A DNA stretch of 64,000 nucleotides, taken from Paenibacillus gyeongsangnamensis (GTDB taxonomy: Bacteria > Bacillota > Bacilli > Paenibacillales > NBRC-103111). A model generated the notes under the pieces. That model was not told where the DNA came from. It did not search any database and saw nothing but the letters and a program-made list of their open reading frames with translations. The DNA lies in NCBI RefSeq assembly GCF_027533625.1, contig NZ_JAQAGZ010000013.1, positions 62,001 to 126,000 of the forward strand. Reading direction: 5' to 3'. Shown one piece after another: positions 1-8,599 of this stretch (its first letter is position 1; each line of letters opens with the position of its first letter). The position numbers were made by a program, and so were the translations under genes.

Positions 1-1
1 T

Positions 2-1648
2 CAGCGGGAGAAAGGGATTGTTCTCGACAGCGGCCGAGGGGATTTTTACGACCGGAACGGCATTCCCCTGACGGGAAGAAGTTATCCGGTGCTCACTGTG
101 TTTCCTGTCAGGGATCAGGAGACGAACGCGGCCCGCGAGGCAGCTATGAAACAAATTGCGCAAATCTTAAACGTCCCCTATTCCGAATGGAGCCGCTTCG
201 TTTCCGGCGTAAGCTACCCGCAGGTGTGGCCGGGTACAGGGCGGCCGGCCGCTTTATCGGACCGGCAGGCTCAGCAGATCGAAGAGGCGGGGCTGGCCGA
301 CATCCGGGTGACCTTGTTCAGGCAGCGGTATGATGCGGCGCAGACGGCGAGCCAGGTCGTCGGGTATATCGGGCAAAATCCCGAGCGCGTTACGCGCCAG
401 TTCACTGACCAATTCCATAAAGGCGAGCTGCAGCTGACGAGCAAAATCGGCAACGCGGGACTGGAGAAGACTTTCGAGCCCTGGCTGCAAGGCATCGGCG
501 CAACCACGGTGTCGCTCTACACAGATGCCACGAAGAATCCGCTGCCCGGCTTGGATGCGAGAATCATGACCCCGGACAATCGCTATTATCCGCTGAAGGT
601 GATTACCACGCTGGACAGCGAGCTGCAGCGCCAGATTGAAGCGCGCATGGACAAGCTGCAAATCGCAGAAGGGGCAGTGGTCGTCCTTGACATTGGGAAT
701 GCCGATACGCTGGTCATGGCAAGCCGGCCGGCGTTTCAGCCTGAGCATATCGATCTAAGCGACGGGGCTTGGAGCAACAAAGCGCTTAAGGCTTCGGCGC
801 CGGGTTCCATCTTCAAGACGATCACCGCGACCGCTGCGCTGGAAGAAGGCGCTGCCGCTCCCGATGAAGTATTCGATTGCAGCGGGCAATTGGGGCAGTA
901 CGGTTTCACGTGCTGGAAGAAAGACGGCCATGGGGCGATCACGCTGGAGGAAGCGTATGCGGAATCCTGCAATATCGTGTTCGCCAAAGTAGCCCAGCGG
1001 CTCGGAGGAGCGAAGCTGGAGGAGTACGCCCGAAGAATGGGGCTCGCTCAGCAGGTGGGCTGGTCGGGAACGATTCCGCAACAGAGGGATTTCCGGCAGT
1101 GGGATGCGGAGGAGAAGGGGCAGATTTATCAGTCAGGCACGAATCCGAAGGATGGCGGGGTATTGGTGCAGACGGCCATTGGTCAGCGCGATGTGCTGGT
1201 GTCGCCGCTGCAGGCGGCGAACCTTGTCGTTACCTTGTTTCATCAAGGCAAGGTGCTATCGCCGCGGGTCGTCCAGGAGATCCGCTTTCGGAATGATCGG
1301 CTGTACCAGTCCTTCCAGCCAGCCCGTAAAGCTCCCGATCAGGGAAAGGCGATTCATTCGGCTACGGCGAAGAGGTTGCTAGGATGGATGGAGGAGGTCG
1401 TTGAGTATGGGACCGGCAGGGCGCTAGGAGCGGCATCCTGGTCCTTGGCAGGCAAATCCGGGACTGCGGAGGTGACGCTGGACGGCGGCCGTCCGGGCGA
1501 GAATCAATGGTTCATCGGTTATGGCCCTGCCGAGCATCCGCGCTACGCGGTTGCCGTTGAACTGTCGCGCGTTCCGGCCGGACAAAAAAATAAATCCATC
1601 CCTCTGTTCCGCGAGGTGATGGATGTTCTGGCCGCCGCCAAACGGTAA
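2..1648 (+). CDS. Class B penicillin-binding protein (transpeptidase), 5' end outside window
   Basis: This is a peptidoglycan D,D-transpeptidase acting outside the cytoplasmic membrane. The reading frame is open from base 2, and the first visible residues (RGDFYDRNGIPLTG) are the start of the PBP dimerisation domain. The N-terminal membrane anchor is therefore cut off by the window edge. The transpeptidase triad is complete: SIFK (SxxK, near visible residue 269), SCN (SxN, near residue 322) and KSGT (KTG equivalent, near residue 485). The GTG at 89 is an internal codon, not a start. The size and the dimerisation domain fit PbpI/SpoVD-like class B enzymes rather than bifunctional class A ones. 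I cannot tell whether it serves elongation, division or sporulation. The next gene is convergent. Confidence 0.9.
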   Translation, partial: QREKGIVLDSGRGDFYDRNGIPLTGRSYPVLTVFPVRDQETNAAREAAMKQIAQILNVPYSEWSRFVSGVSYPQVWPGTGRPAALSDRQAQQIEEAGLADIRVTLFRQRYDAAQTASQVVGYIGQNPERVTRQFTDQFHKGELQLTSKIGNAGLEKTFEPWLQGIGATTVSLYTDATKNPLPGLDARIMTPDNRYYPLKVITTLDSELQRQIEARMDKLQIAEGAVVVLDIGNADTLVMASRPAFQPEHIDLSDGAWSNKALKASAPGSIFKTITATAALEEGAAAPDEVFDCSGQLGQYGFTCWKKDGHGAITLEEAYAESCNIVFAKVAQRLGGAKLEEYARRMGLAQQVGWSGTIPQQRDFRQWDAEEKGQIYQSGTNPKDGGVLVQTAIGQRDVLVSPLQAANLVVTLFHQGKVLSPRVVQEIRFRNDRLYQSFQPARKAPDQGKAIHSATAKRLLGWMEEVVEYGTGRALGAASWSLAGKSGTAEVTLDGGRPGENQWFIGYGPAEHPRYAVAVELSRVPAGQKNKSIPLFREVMDVLAAAKR

Positions 1649-1667
1649 TCCGTCCGATTCATTCACG

Positions 1668-2948
1668 TCAATGATACGCGTTGGAATGAATGGTAGGGAT
1701 GAGGATGGAGAAGCACGTGCCCTTGCCCACCTCGCTTGTGACGTCGATCCGTCCCTGAATGTTCTGTATTACGCGATACGTCACCATCATCCCTAGACCT
1801 GTGCCCTTCCCCCGGGTGGAATAGAACGGCGTTCCGAGACGTTTAATCTCTTCATTCGTCATGCCGATGCCCTGGTCGATGATATCAATGCACACCGTTT
1901 GATTCTGCAGGCCGGCGACGACCTGGAGCTTGCCGCCTCCGGGCATCGCTTCAATGCCGTTCTTGCATAAATTAACGATACACTGGATAAATTTGTCCGC
2001 ATTGGCGCTGATGATCAGCTTCTCTTCCAGCTGTGTTTCGATCTTCACCAGCCGGAGCTCGGCGAACGTCTGAACGGATTGAACGGCCCTGAGTATCAGC
2101 GCTCTTGCATCAAGCAGCTCAACGGCTTCGAGCGTAGGCCTGGCAAAGGATAAGTAATCGTTGATGATCGCTTGCGTCTTGTCCATTTCTTCGAGCACCA
2201 TCTGGCTGTAAATTTGCCGCTTCTCATCCGGAAGGTCTGTCTGCTTCATGATCTGCATAAAACCGCGGGCCACAGTCATCGGATTGCGGATTTCGTGAGC
2301 GAAGGATGCCGCAAGCTCGCTTAACACACGGATTTTGTCACTGTGCTGCACCTTCCTGCGCATCTCCATATTCTGCTTCATCTGCTCGATCACATAGAAG
2401 ACGACGGCCAGCGTCGTGATATAGCAAAAAGTAAACAGCAGGAAAAAACGAGTAAACTGTTCCGGCAGCGGCGTCCAATTCCATAGATTGAAGCCTAGAA
2501 GGATGCCTATAATAAGAATCGAGTTGAATAATCCGAGAAGCGCGCCGAGCAGCGTGTTGTAATAACGGGAGCCGGGTTTGATCCGGCGGGAGCCCAGAAC
2601 CAGGGATACCAGCAGGATGGCGGTTGCAATGATCGACGGATAGATTCCGGAGCCGCCCAAAATGAAACGATACAGCAGGATGGCCGCTGCAACGAACAGC
2701 GAATGCCGAAAGCCCGCATATAAAAAACAGATGATCAGAGGCACGAAGCGAAGATCATAGATATAGCCGTCCTGCAATTTAAACGGATGGGTCATGCAAA
2801 AGATGGCCAGCAGAATAGAGCAAGCAGTAATGAGGATCCGGTTAATTTTTGGATCCAACTGTTGAAGCCGATCGATCCAAAACACTTGGTACAGCATCAG
2901 CATGGTCAGGATGCTGAACATATTGATCATGAATTGATTCAAAATCAT
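1668..2948 (-). CDS. Sensor histidine kinase with 5TM (5TMR_LYT-type) sensor, KinB-like
   Basis: This membrane histidine kinase phosphorylates a response regulator or Spo0F-like partner that is not encoded nearby. The first half has about six hydrophobic segments, including a DLRFVPLIICFLYAGFRH stretch typical of the 5TMR_LYT sensor of KinB-type sporulation kinases. The kinase core follows: H-box SFAHEIRNPM, N-box NLCKNGIEAM, G1 DQGIGM and G2 GKGTGLGM. All catalytic elements are present. The frame extends to a GTG at 2963, but I prefer ATG 2948 because AAGGTG lies about 12 bases upstream of it. It is convergent with the penicillin-binding protein gene. A role in sporulation initiation is inference from architecture only. 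Confidence 0.85.
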   Translation of the reverse strand: MILNQFMINMFSILTMLMLYQVFWIDRLQQLDPKINRILITACSILLAIFCMTHPFKLQDGYIYDLRFVPLIICFLYAGFRHSLFVAAAILLYRFILGGSGIYPSIIATAILLVSLVLGSRRIKPGSRYYNTLLGALLGLFNSILIIGILLGFNLWNWTPLPEQFTRFFLLFTFCYITTLAVVFYVIEQMKQNMEMRRKVQHSDKIRVLSELAASFAHEIRNPMTVARGFMQIMKQTDLPDEKRQIYSQMVLEEMDKTQAIINDYLSFARPTLEAVELLDARALILRAVQSVQTFAELRLVKIETQLEEKLIISANADKFIQCIVNLCKNGIEAMPGGGKLQVVAGLQNQTVCIDIIDQGIGMTNEEIKRLGTPFYSTRGKGTGLGMMVTYRVIQNIQGRIDVTSEVGKGTCFSILIPTIHSNAYH

Positions 2949-3050
2949 TGCGTGAAACCACACCTTTTGGGGCTCAATTGACAGCTCTTCCGTTTCAGCT
3001 GTTCAATATACTATTTCGACAAAATCTTCTAGTATCCTACATGAATTACA

Positions 3051-3095
3051 AAAAAACCTTCCGGGCCTTAAGTCGTTTTTTTTCTTCCCGGAAGG
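3051..3095 (-). terminator. Rho-independent terminator after pelG
   Basis: A 9-bp inverted repeat (CCTTCCGGG / CCCGGAAGG) with a 21-nt loop is followed on the minus strand by TTTTTTT. It lies just past the pelG stop codon. Confidence 0.75.
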
Positions 3096-3128
3096 CGGTT
3101 CCAACGGACTAGGGAATAAAACGCTCCG

Positions 3129-4586
3129 TTACAGCCAGCGTCCTGCTCGCTTACCCTCTCGTGTAAAGAACCCCCGTTCCTCCCCAGGAAGGATGCTTAG
3201 GTTTACGAACGTATGGGCCTCGATCCGCTGCAGAAAACCGATTAGCCGCCATCCGCTCCAGGCGAACGCGGCGAAGGATGCGAGCAAATAATTGAAGGCG
3301 TAATAATCGGATCCCGCCGGAAGGACTCCGAGGGTAAACAGCACGTTGAGACCAAAGAAAAGGGAGGAGGCGGTGACCGTTCCTTTCCGATCCTCGACAT
3401 ACAGCATGATGAGGATACATAGAAACATCAGCGTGCTCGCCATCGCTCCAAGCACATACACCTGGAACATTTGTGCCGTGATGGGGTCATCAAGAATATA
3501 CCCGAGCAGCAAAATAGAACCCAGCATGAGCAACAAGGTCAGCATGCCTTGGATCTTGGCAATCCGGTACATCGCCCGCCGCAGCCCTTCGATCATCCGA
3601 TGCTTGGACCGTTCGATCATCTTAAGCGTTCCCCCGTTCGTCACATGCCCGTAGAACCGGAGGTACCGGCCGTAAAACTGCGTCTCCGCGGAAACGGCGA
3701 ACAGTACGACGGTCGGGATGACCGATATGTAAGCAAGAAAGGCGGCAGGATCATAAAGCGGGCTGCAGCGGAACGTGCTTTCGAGCGTAACGCCGTTCGG
3801 TCCGAGCCAAACCAGCACCTTGTCCACCCATAGGCCAAGGTTGAACAGGAAGCCGACCGCAAGCAGCGAAGGGTATTTGTCCGCATAGCGCAGAATAGCG
3901 TACGGCTTTCCGCGCAAGCCTGCAGGAAAGGCCCGAACCAGCACGGCCCCAAGCATGCACATCGTTAGGAACATGCCTGAGGTATATCCCAGCAGCATGT
4001 TCGTTATCTCCCGATGGCTGGAGAACGGCACCGGAAACCGGAGAAGAATCAGCACCGCACCGGCTGAAACCGCCGTACCAAGGACAAAGGCGTATGCAAT
4101 GGCTTTGTAATTTTTGGCGGCGGTGAGGAAGACCAGAGCCAGCCAGATTTGTCCGATCGCGAGAAACAGCAGCGTGGACAGCAGCTTGTAGCTGAACGGC
4201 AGCGGGGAGCCCCAATAGAACAGGACGGCCGCCGCTGTCGAGACGGCGAGCACGAGTCTGCTGATTCCTTTGAAGGAAGAGGCAACCCCGTCGAGCTCGC
4301 CTTTGCAGAAGTGATCCGTCAAATAGCGAGTTATCGTCAGCTGCCAGCCCCCGGCGAAGATTTGCGAGAATATAAAACAATACGATACGGTGACGACGAA
4401 AAGCCGAGCCTCTTGCTCTCCGACCGGTCCGAACCGCTTGATCAGCAGGCTCATCAGAGCCACGCTGAGCACCGAGATCATCCAAGGTCCTGCGGCCGCG
4501 AACGATGCGTACGCATGAGCCCGTCCCTTGAGGGACGTGCTGTCATCGCGGAATTGCTCTCGCAGCGTAAAGCCTATGCCCGCCAT
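3129..4586 (-). CDS. pelG: PelG, MOP-family membrane transporter for Pel polysaccharide
   Basis: PelG is a polytopic MOP/Wzx-like inner-membrane protein that, in characterised Pel systems, moves the nascent GalNAc-rich polymer across the membrane together with PelF. The N-terminus MAGIGFTLREQF and the following GPWMISVLS match the PelG signature. About 12 hydrophobic helices are spread over 485 residues, the usual PelG length. Its start overlaps the end of pelF by 13 bases, so the two are translationally coupled. A strong terminator follows. PelD (c-di-GMP receptor), PelE and PelA are absent from the window, so if this pair makes Pel it must recruit them from elsewhere or work without them. 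Confidence 0.88.
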   Translation of the reverse strand: MAGIGFTLREQFRDDSTSLKGRAHAYASFAAAGPWMISVLSVALMSLLIKRFGPVGEQEARLFVVTVSYCFIFSQIFAGGWQLTITRYLTDHFCKGELDGVASSFKGISRLVLAVSTAAAVLFYWGSPLPFSYKLLSTLLFLAIGQIWLALVFLTAAKNYKAIAYAFVLGTAVSAGAVLILLRFPVPFSSHREITNMLLGYTSGMFLTMCMLGAVLVRAFPAGLRGKPYAILRYADKYPSLLAVGFLFNLGLWVDKVLVWLGPNGVTLESTFRCSPLYDPAAFLAYISVIPTVVLFAVSAETQFYGRYLRFYGHVTNGGTLKMIERSKHRMIEGLRRAMYRIAKIQGMLTLLLMLGSILLLGYILDDPITAQMFQVYVLGAMASTLMFLCILIMLYVEDRKGTVTASSLFFGLNVLFTLGVLPAGSDYYAFNYLLASFAAFAWSGWRLIGFLQRIEAHTFVNLSILPGEERGFFTREGKRAGRWL

Positions 4587-5998
4587 CCGTTCACCGCCTC
4601 TTCGTATAGCTTACGATATGCATTAATAAATTGATCCATTCGGTAATAACGGGCCACCCGTCTTCGGCCGATTTGCCCCATATCGCTTCGTTCCTCCGGG
4701 TACTTGTACAGCCTGATCATCGTGTCGGCCATCGCTCCGGGCTGTCCCGGAGGCACGACGCAGCCTGCCGTTCCGTCATCCTCGGCATCCCGTCCCTCCA
4801 GCAGCTCGCGGCAGCTTCCGACGTCGGTACAAATCCACGGAATGCCCGCAGCCATCCCCTCCAGTACAGCGAGCGGCTGACCTTCGCTGATGCTGCTCAG
4901 GATGAGCACGTCGATCCGCGGCAAATAATCGGCGATTTGCACACTCCCTGTGAAGGTCACGAAACGGGAGATTTGCAGCTGAGCCGCCAGAGTAACGCAT
5001 TCTTCAAAATATTCAGGATCCTCGTCGGTCGGACCCATGATCCACAGCTCCATCTCCGGAATCTTTTGGGAAACGAGCTGCGCGGCGTAGAGCAGCGTCT
5101 TGATATCCTTGATCGGAACGAGGCGGACCAGAGCGCCAAAAATGATGCCGCCGCCGCCGGTGTCCGTAGGCCGAGGAAGTTTCGATAGGCGGTCATAAGC
5201 AACGCCGTTTGGAATAACGAGCGACCTCGCAGCCGGTACGCCGAGCTCAAGCTGGATATCCCGCATTCCGCCGTATAAAGCAACGGTACGGTCGGCCGTC
5301 CGGTAAGTGCCCTTGGATAAATGATAAAAGAATTGAATCCATCTCGGCTTGAAGGTCGGTTCCACCCATGAGGACCGCAGTATCTCCTCCTCCCGCTCGC
5401 GCGCATACATGCCGTGCTCCGTCAGAATGAACGGCTTCCCGTGCTTCAGCCGGAGATAGGAGGCGATCATCCCGGCATAGCCGGTCGATACGGAGTGGTA
5501 GATGTCCGCTTCGGGATACTTTTGCTGCAGCAGGTACATCGCAGGCAAATACAGGGAGCGCCACGTCCAAAAGTAGGCGTTGAACGAACGGTCGGGCATT
5601 TCCGCGCGGTAGGAGTCGACGAGCAAATTCCAGAACGCTTCGCTTTTCAGAAAAGCGACGGGGCTCCCCAGCTTGGAGGGGTCCGCCATGAGCGGGAGGG
5701 CGGTTTCGGACGCTTCCCGGAGGGAGAACCATCTCAAGCACAAGGCGGCCTCCTCCTTGGTCAGCTTCGGGCCCTTGCCTTCGGAGAGGCTCTGCCAGTC
5801 CATAACGAACACATCGTGGATTCGGGTCAAATTGGACGGCAGCGGATATTTGTATTCCTTCGCCGCTTGACGGGAAGAAGAGATGGCGACGATCTCGAAC
5901 TCGTGCCCGGGCATCGCGGAGACGAGCATTTGAATCCAGCCGGCCACTCCGCCGGCGACATACGGATAGCTGCCTTCGACGATCAGGCAAATTTTCAT
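4574..5998 (-). CDS. pelF: PelF, GT4-family glycosyltransferase of Pel polysaccharide synthesis
   Basis: PelF is a cytoplasmic glycosyltransferase (GT4) that polymerises UDP-GalNAc in known Pel systems. The N-terminus MKICLIVEGSYPYVAGGVAG is the family hallmark. The C-terminal nucleotide-sugar domain carries the EGQPLAVLEGMAAGIP loop with the conserved glutamates. ATG 5998 is the start: GGAAGGAGG sits 7 bases upstream, whereas the longer GTG-initiated frame from 6016 would run through this ribosome binding site. pelG follows with a 13-base overlap. Upstream lies a divergent GH114 glycosidase gene, whose family acts on galactosaminoglycans, which supports a Pel-like product. No pelDEA genes precede it. 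Confidence 0.88.
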   Translation of the reverse strand: MKICLIVEGSYPYVAGGVAGWIQMLVSAMPGHEFEIVAISSSRQAAKEYKYPLPSNLTRIHDVFVMDWQSLSEGKGPKLTKEEAALCLRWFSLREASETALPLMADPSKLGSPVAFLKSEAFWNLLVDSYRAEMPDRSFNAYFWTWRSLYLPAMYLLQQKYPEADIYHSVSTGYAGMIASYLRLKHGKPFILTEHGMYAREREEEILRSSWVEPTFKPRWIQFFYHLSKGTYRTADRTVALYGGMRDIQLELGVPAARSLVIPNGVAYDRLSKLPRPTDTGGGGIIFGALVRLVPIKDIKTLLYAAQLVSQKIPEMELWIMGPTDEDPEYFEECVTLAAQLQISRFVTFTGSVQIADYLPRIDVLILSSISEGQPLAVLEGMAAGIPWICTDVGSCRELLEGRDAEDDGTAGCVVPPGQPGAMADTMIRLYKYPEERSDMGQIGRRRVARYYRMDQFINAYRKLYEEAVNGWRA

Positions 5999-6275
5999 GC
6001 ACCGGCCTCCTTCCACCGGGTTCGGACCGCCGGATTCCGTCTCTCCAGCCGCATTGAGCCCTCGTCGTTATTCAAGAGCGTCAGGGTATTGTTAGAGTTT
6101 CGTTCAGTAAGAGCCGGACGCGATTGCAAACCGGTAGCCTCCCCATCCATTGAAGCATTAACTGCTGCAAAAAAACTGTCCAAGCCGGCCGGAAAGGCCT
6201 CTATTTCTTGCCGGCATCATGTATACTATAAAGAACAACAAGCTTGTTCGACGCTTCGAAAGAAAGGAACGACCG

Positions 6276-7109
6276 ATGACGAAAGCGGGATGGACGGTAA
6301 TCGGCATGATCATGGCCGGAATGGCCTTTTTCGGTGTCCACATTTTAAAAATACAGGCAAGAGGAGCACTTCAACAAGTAAAGAATTATACCATTTATTA
6401 CGGTTCTCCGACAATTGACGCGATGGCGAAGCTGAAGAAAACGGATTTGGCCGTGATCGAGCCGCAATTGTACACCAAGCAGCAGATCGAAGAGCTGAAG
6501 TCCGCCGGCACCAGAACGATCGCTTATATCAGTGTCATGGAGGCGCCAGCATGGAACGGGTGGCGCAGCAGCCGGCTGCAGCCAGACGATTATTTGCTCG
6601 TACATGGGCGGAAGGTACATCTCGCCCTTTGGGACGCCTACGTTATGGATCTGAGGCAGATCAGCTATCGCCAGCTGCTACTGCAGGAAATTAAGGAGTC
6701 CGCGGTCGACAAAGGCTTTGACGGCGTTTTCCTGGATACGGTAGGCGATATCGACGAACAGATTTCCGACGCCTCCGTGCGTCAGTCCATGCAGGAGGCC
6801 TACGGCTCCTGGCTGCGTCAGGTACGGGAGCGATACGTCACGCTGCTGCTTATCCAGAACAGGGGCTTCGATTCCCTGGAGGCCGCCGCTCCCTTCATTC
6901 AAGGCTTTCTCTGGGAAGATTGGCGCAGCGGCTGGTTCAAGGATGCTTGGTCGCGAATCCGGGTCGCACGGCTGCAGAAGGAGCAAAAAAAGGGCCTCCG
7001 GGTGTTCGCGGTCAGCTCAAACGGCGACTCGAACAACGCAACGGAAGCCCGCAAGCTTGGGTTTATTCATTTGGATGCTCCGAAGGGCTATTACGAGCAG
7101 GTGCCATGA
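6276..7109 (+). CDS. GH114-like endo-alpha-1,4-polygalactosaminidase, membrane anchored
   Basis: This is a predicted glycoside hydrolase of the GH114/TM1410 group, which cleaves alpha-1,4-linked galactosamine polymers. Residues 5-25 form an uncleaved-looking signal anchor; the catalytic barrel follows outside the membrane. Visible family motifs include TIAYISVMEAPAW, the acidic FDGVFLDTVGD strand end and a later QGFLWEDW. The start is ATG 6276 because AAAGGA lies 8 bases upstream; an upstream in-frame ATG at 6219 has no such site. It is divergent from pelF-pelG, and a self-contained terminator follows. The likely job is trimming or releasing the galactosamine-containing polymer made by the neighbouring genes, like the hydrolase domain of PelA. 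Substrate is inferred. Confidence 0.8.
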   Translation: MTKAGWTVIGMIMAGMAFFGVHILKIQARGALQQVKNYTIYYGSPTIDAMAKLKKTDLAVIEPQLYTKQQIEELKSAGTRTIAYISVMEAPAWNGWRSSRLQPDDYLLVHGRKVHLALWDAYVMDLRQISYRQLLLQEIKESAVDKGFDGVFLDTVGDIDEQISDASVRQSMQEAYGSWLRQVRERYVTLLLIQNRGFDSLEAAAPFIQGFLWEDWRSGWFKDAWSRIRVARLQKEQKKGLRVFAVSSNGDSNNATEARKLGFIHLDAPKGYYEQVP

Positions 7110-7142
7110 CCGGCTGAGGCCGTGGCAGGCGCAGAGTTGGAT

Positions 7143-7173
7143 AGGACGGCGGGGCAGCCGTCCTGTTTTTTTT
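7143..7173 (+). terminator. Rho-independent terminator after GH114 gene
   Basis: Perfect 8-bp stem AGGACGGC / GCCGTCCT with a GGGGCA loop, followed by a run of eight T. Confidence 0.85.
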
Positions 7174-7204
7174 GCTCGGGCGGCGCTTTCGTATAAGGAA
7201 CCGG

Positions 7205-8278
7205 CTAGGCCTGGGGCGTCTTTTTCAGCGGAATCGTCCAATCGGCGGAATCGATCCAGCTGCGGTCGGCGAACTCCCGTCCCCGGACCACCACCTGATG
7301 TGGGTATACCTGAACATACATGCCTTGAGCTACGAGAGTATTGTCCCCAGGCATGATACTCCGGGTACGGCCCACGGAGGCGTTGGTGAACCAGTGAAAC
7401 GTATTTTGCCGGTTATAGTGATCCTCGGATCGGAAGTTGCGATGGGTATGCCCCGACAGAACGAATACGTTGCTGTAGGGGTCAACAATTTGGCGGAACC
7501 GCTTGGCGCGGATCAGCCGGTGCGTTCCCCCGTCCATGCCCGGATCGGGCAGCGGCTGATGGATGAACACGATGCCCGGCCTGCCGTCCTTGTGCGGCTT
7601 CATGACGGATTCGAACCATGCGAGCTGCTCATCCGAATACCATGCGCTTTCGCCGACCTCCGGCCGCTCCTCCACATAGCACTCCTGCGAAAGCATGATC
7701 AAATGCACGCCCTGAATCCATTCGTCCCGATAAGGGACGTCGTCGTACCCGATAAATGACATAAACCGCTGCCGAGACATGGCGTCGGTTTTGCCGTTGG
7801 GCGCCGTCTCGGTGGAGAAGCCCCCGTTCTTATCGAGCCATACATCGTAATAGTCATGATTGCCCATATTGCCATAAACCGGCGGCAGCGAATACTGGTC
7901 CATGGTGCGGCGAAGCAAACGGTAATCGCTCTCCCGGCCAAAATCGGTCAGATCCCCGCCCAGCACGATCGTATCCACCTTGAACTCGAAATCGGTAATA
8001 TCCTTCAATGCAAGATGAAGCTTATCGGTCATCGAGGATTCCCCTACGGAAATATGCAGGTCGCTGAGCAGAAAAAACGACAGCAGCGGCTCCTTGGAGA
8101 GCTCTTTGGCAGGATCGCCCTGCACGGCTTCCTTCTTCGCCGCTTCCCCTTCGGACTGCGAATCCGCTTTCACGACGACATCCGGTTTAAGCGCTTGGAA
8201 AGCGGCGAACCCGCCCCCGGTTAATAAAGTGAAAAATGCAACGGCCTGTTTGATAAAACGGCGTCTGGACATGCTCAC
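7205..8278 (-). CDS. Tat-exported calcineurin-like metallophosphoesterase
   Basis: This is a binuclear-metal phosphoesterase exported by the twin-arginine pathway. The N-terminus SRRRFIKQAVAFF is a clear Tat motif followed by a hydrophobic segment. All metallophosphoesterase motifs are visible: DLHIS, GGDLTDFG, GNHDYYD, FIHQPL and SGHTHRN. I keep the GTG at 8278 because an AGGGGGAA box lies about 9 bases upstream; ATG 8272 would place that box too far away but differs by only two residues. The substrate cannot be inferred. It is convergent with the GH114 gene, and I see no sign of co-transcription with any neighbour. Confidence 0.85.
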   Translation of the reverse strand: MSMSRRRFIKQAVAFFTLLTGGGFAAFQALKPDVVVKADSQSEGEAAKKEAVQGDPAKELSKEPLLSFFLLSDLHISVGESSMTDKLHLALKDITDFEFKVDTIVLGGDLTDFGRESDYRLLRRTMDQYSLPPVYGNMGNHDYYDVWLDKNGGFSTETAPNGKTDAMSRQRFMSFIGYDDVPYRDEWIQGVHLIMLSQECYVEERPEVGESAWYSDEQLAWFESVMKPHKDGRPGIVFIHQPLPDPGMDGGTHRLIRAKRFRQIVDPYSNVFVLSGHTHRNFRSEDHYNRQNTFHWFTNASVGRTRSIMPGDNTLVAQGMYVQVYPHQVVVRGREFADRSWIDSADWTIPLKKTPQA

Positions 8279-8498
8279 GAGCGGTTCCCCCTATCCCGGA
8301 CATGGGCGGCGTTTTCTATGTATTGGATGCCGTCCGGGTTCATGCGAAACGTTCAAGATAGCGGTTACATTACAGCTGCGATCCTACTTCCATTATATCG
8401 GAGGAACCGGGGATTGGAAATAAGCGGAACGGAACCCAGTGGCGCCGGAATTCTATGAAGCGGCGACCGGGCGGTATCCGCAGTGGTTCAGAGTAAAG

Positions 8499-8518
8499 GT
8501 ACTATACAAAGATAGTAC
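8499..8518. promoter_or_regulatory. Inverted repeat upstream of the DUF2157 operon, possible operator
   Basis: GTACTAT-N6-ATAGTAC, a perfect 7-bp inverted repeat, lies about 80 bases before the start codon at 8600 in an intergenic region of 320 bases that otherwise shows no gene. The dyad and spacing suggest a repressor site; the regulator is unknown. Confidence 0.35.
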
Positions 8519-8599
8519 TGTTTCCTGCGGGGCGGCGGGAATATACTTGGAGTATAAGGAAGGTCGATGAAGAAGGACCATACAAGAGGTGAGGCGTGA

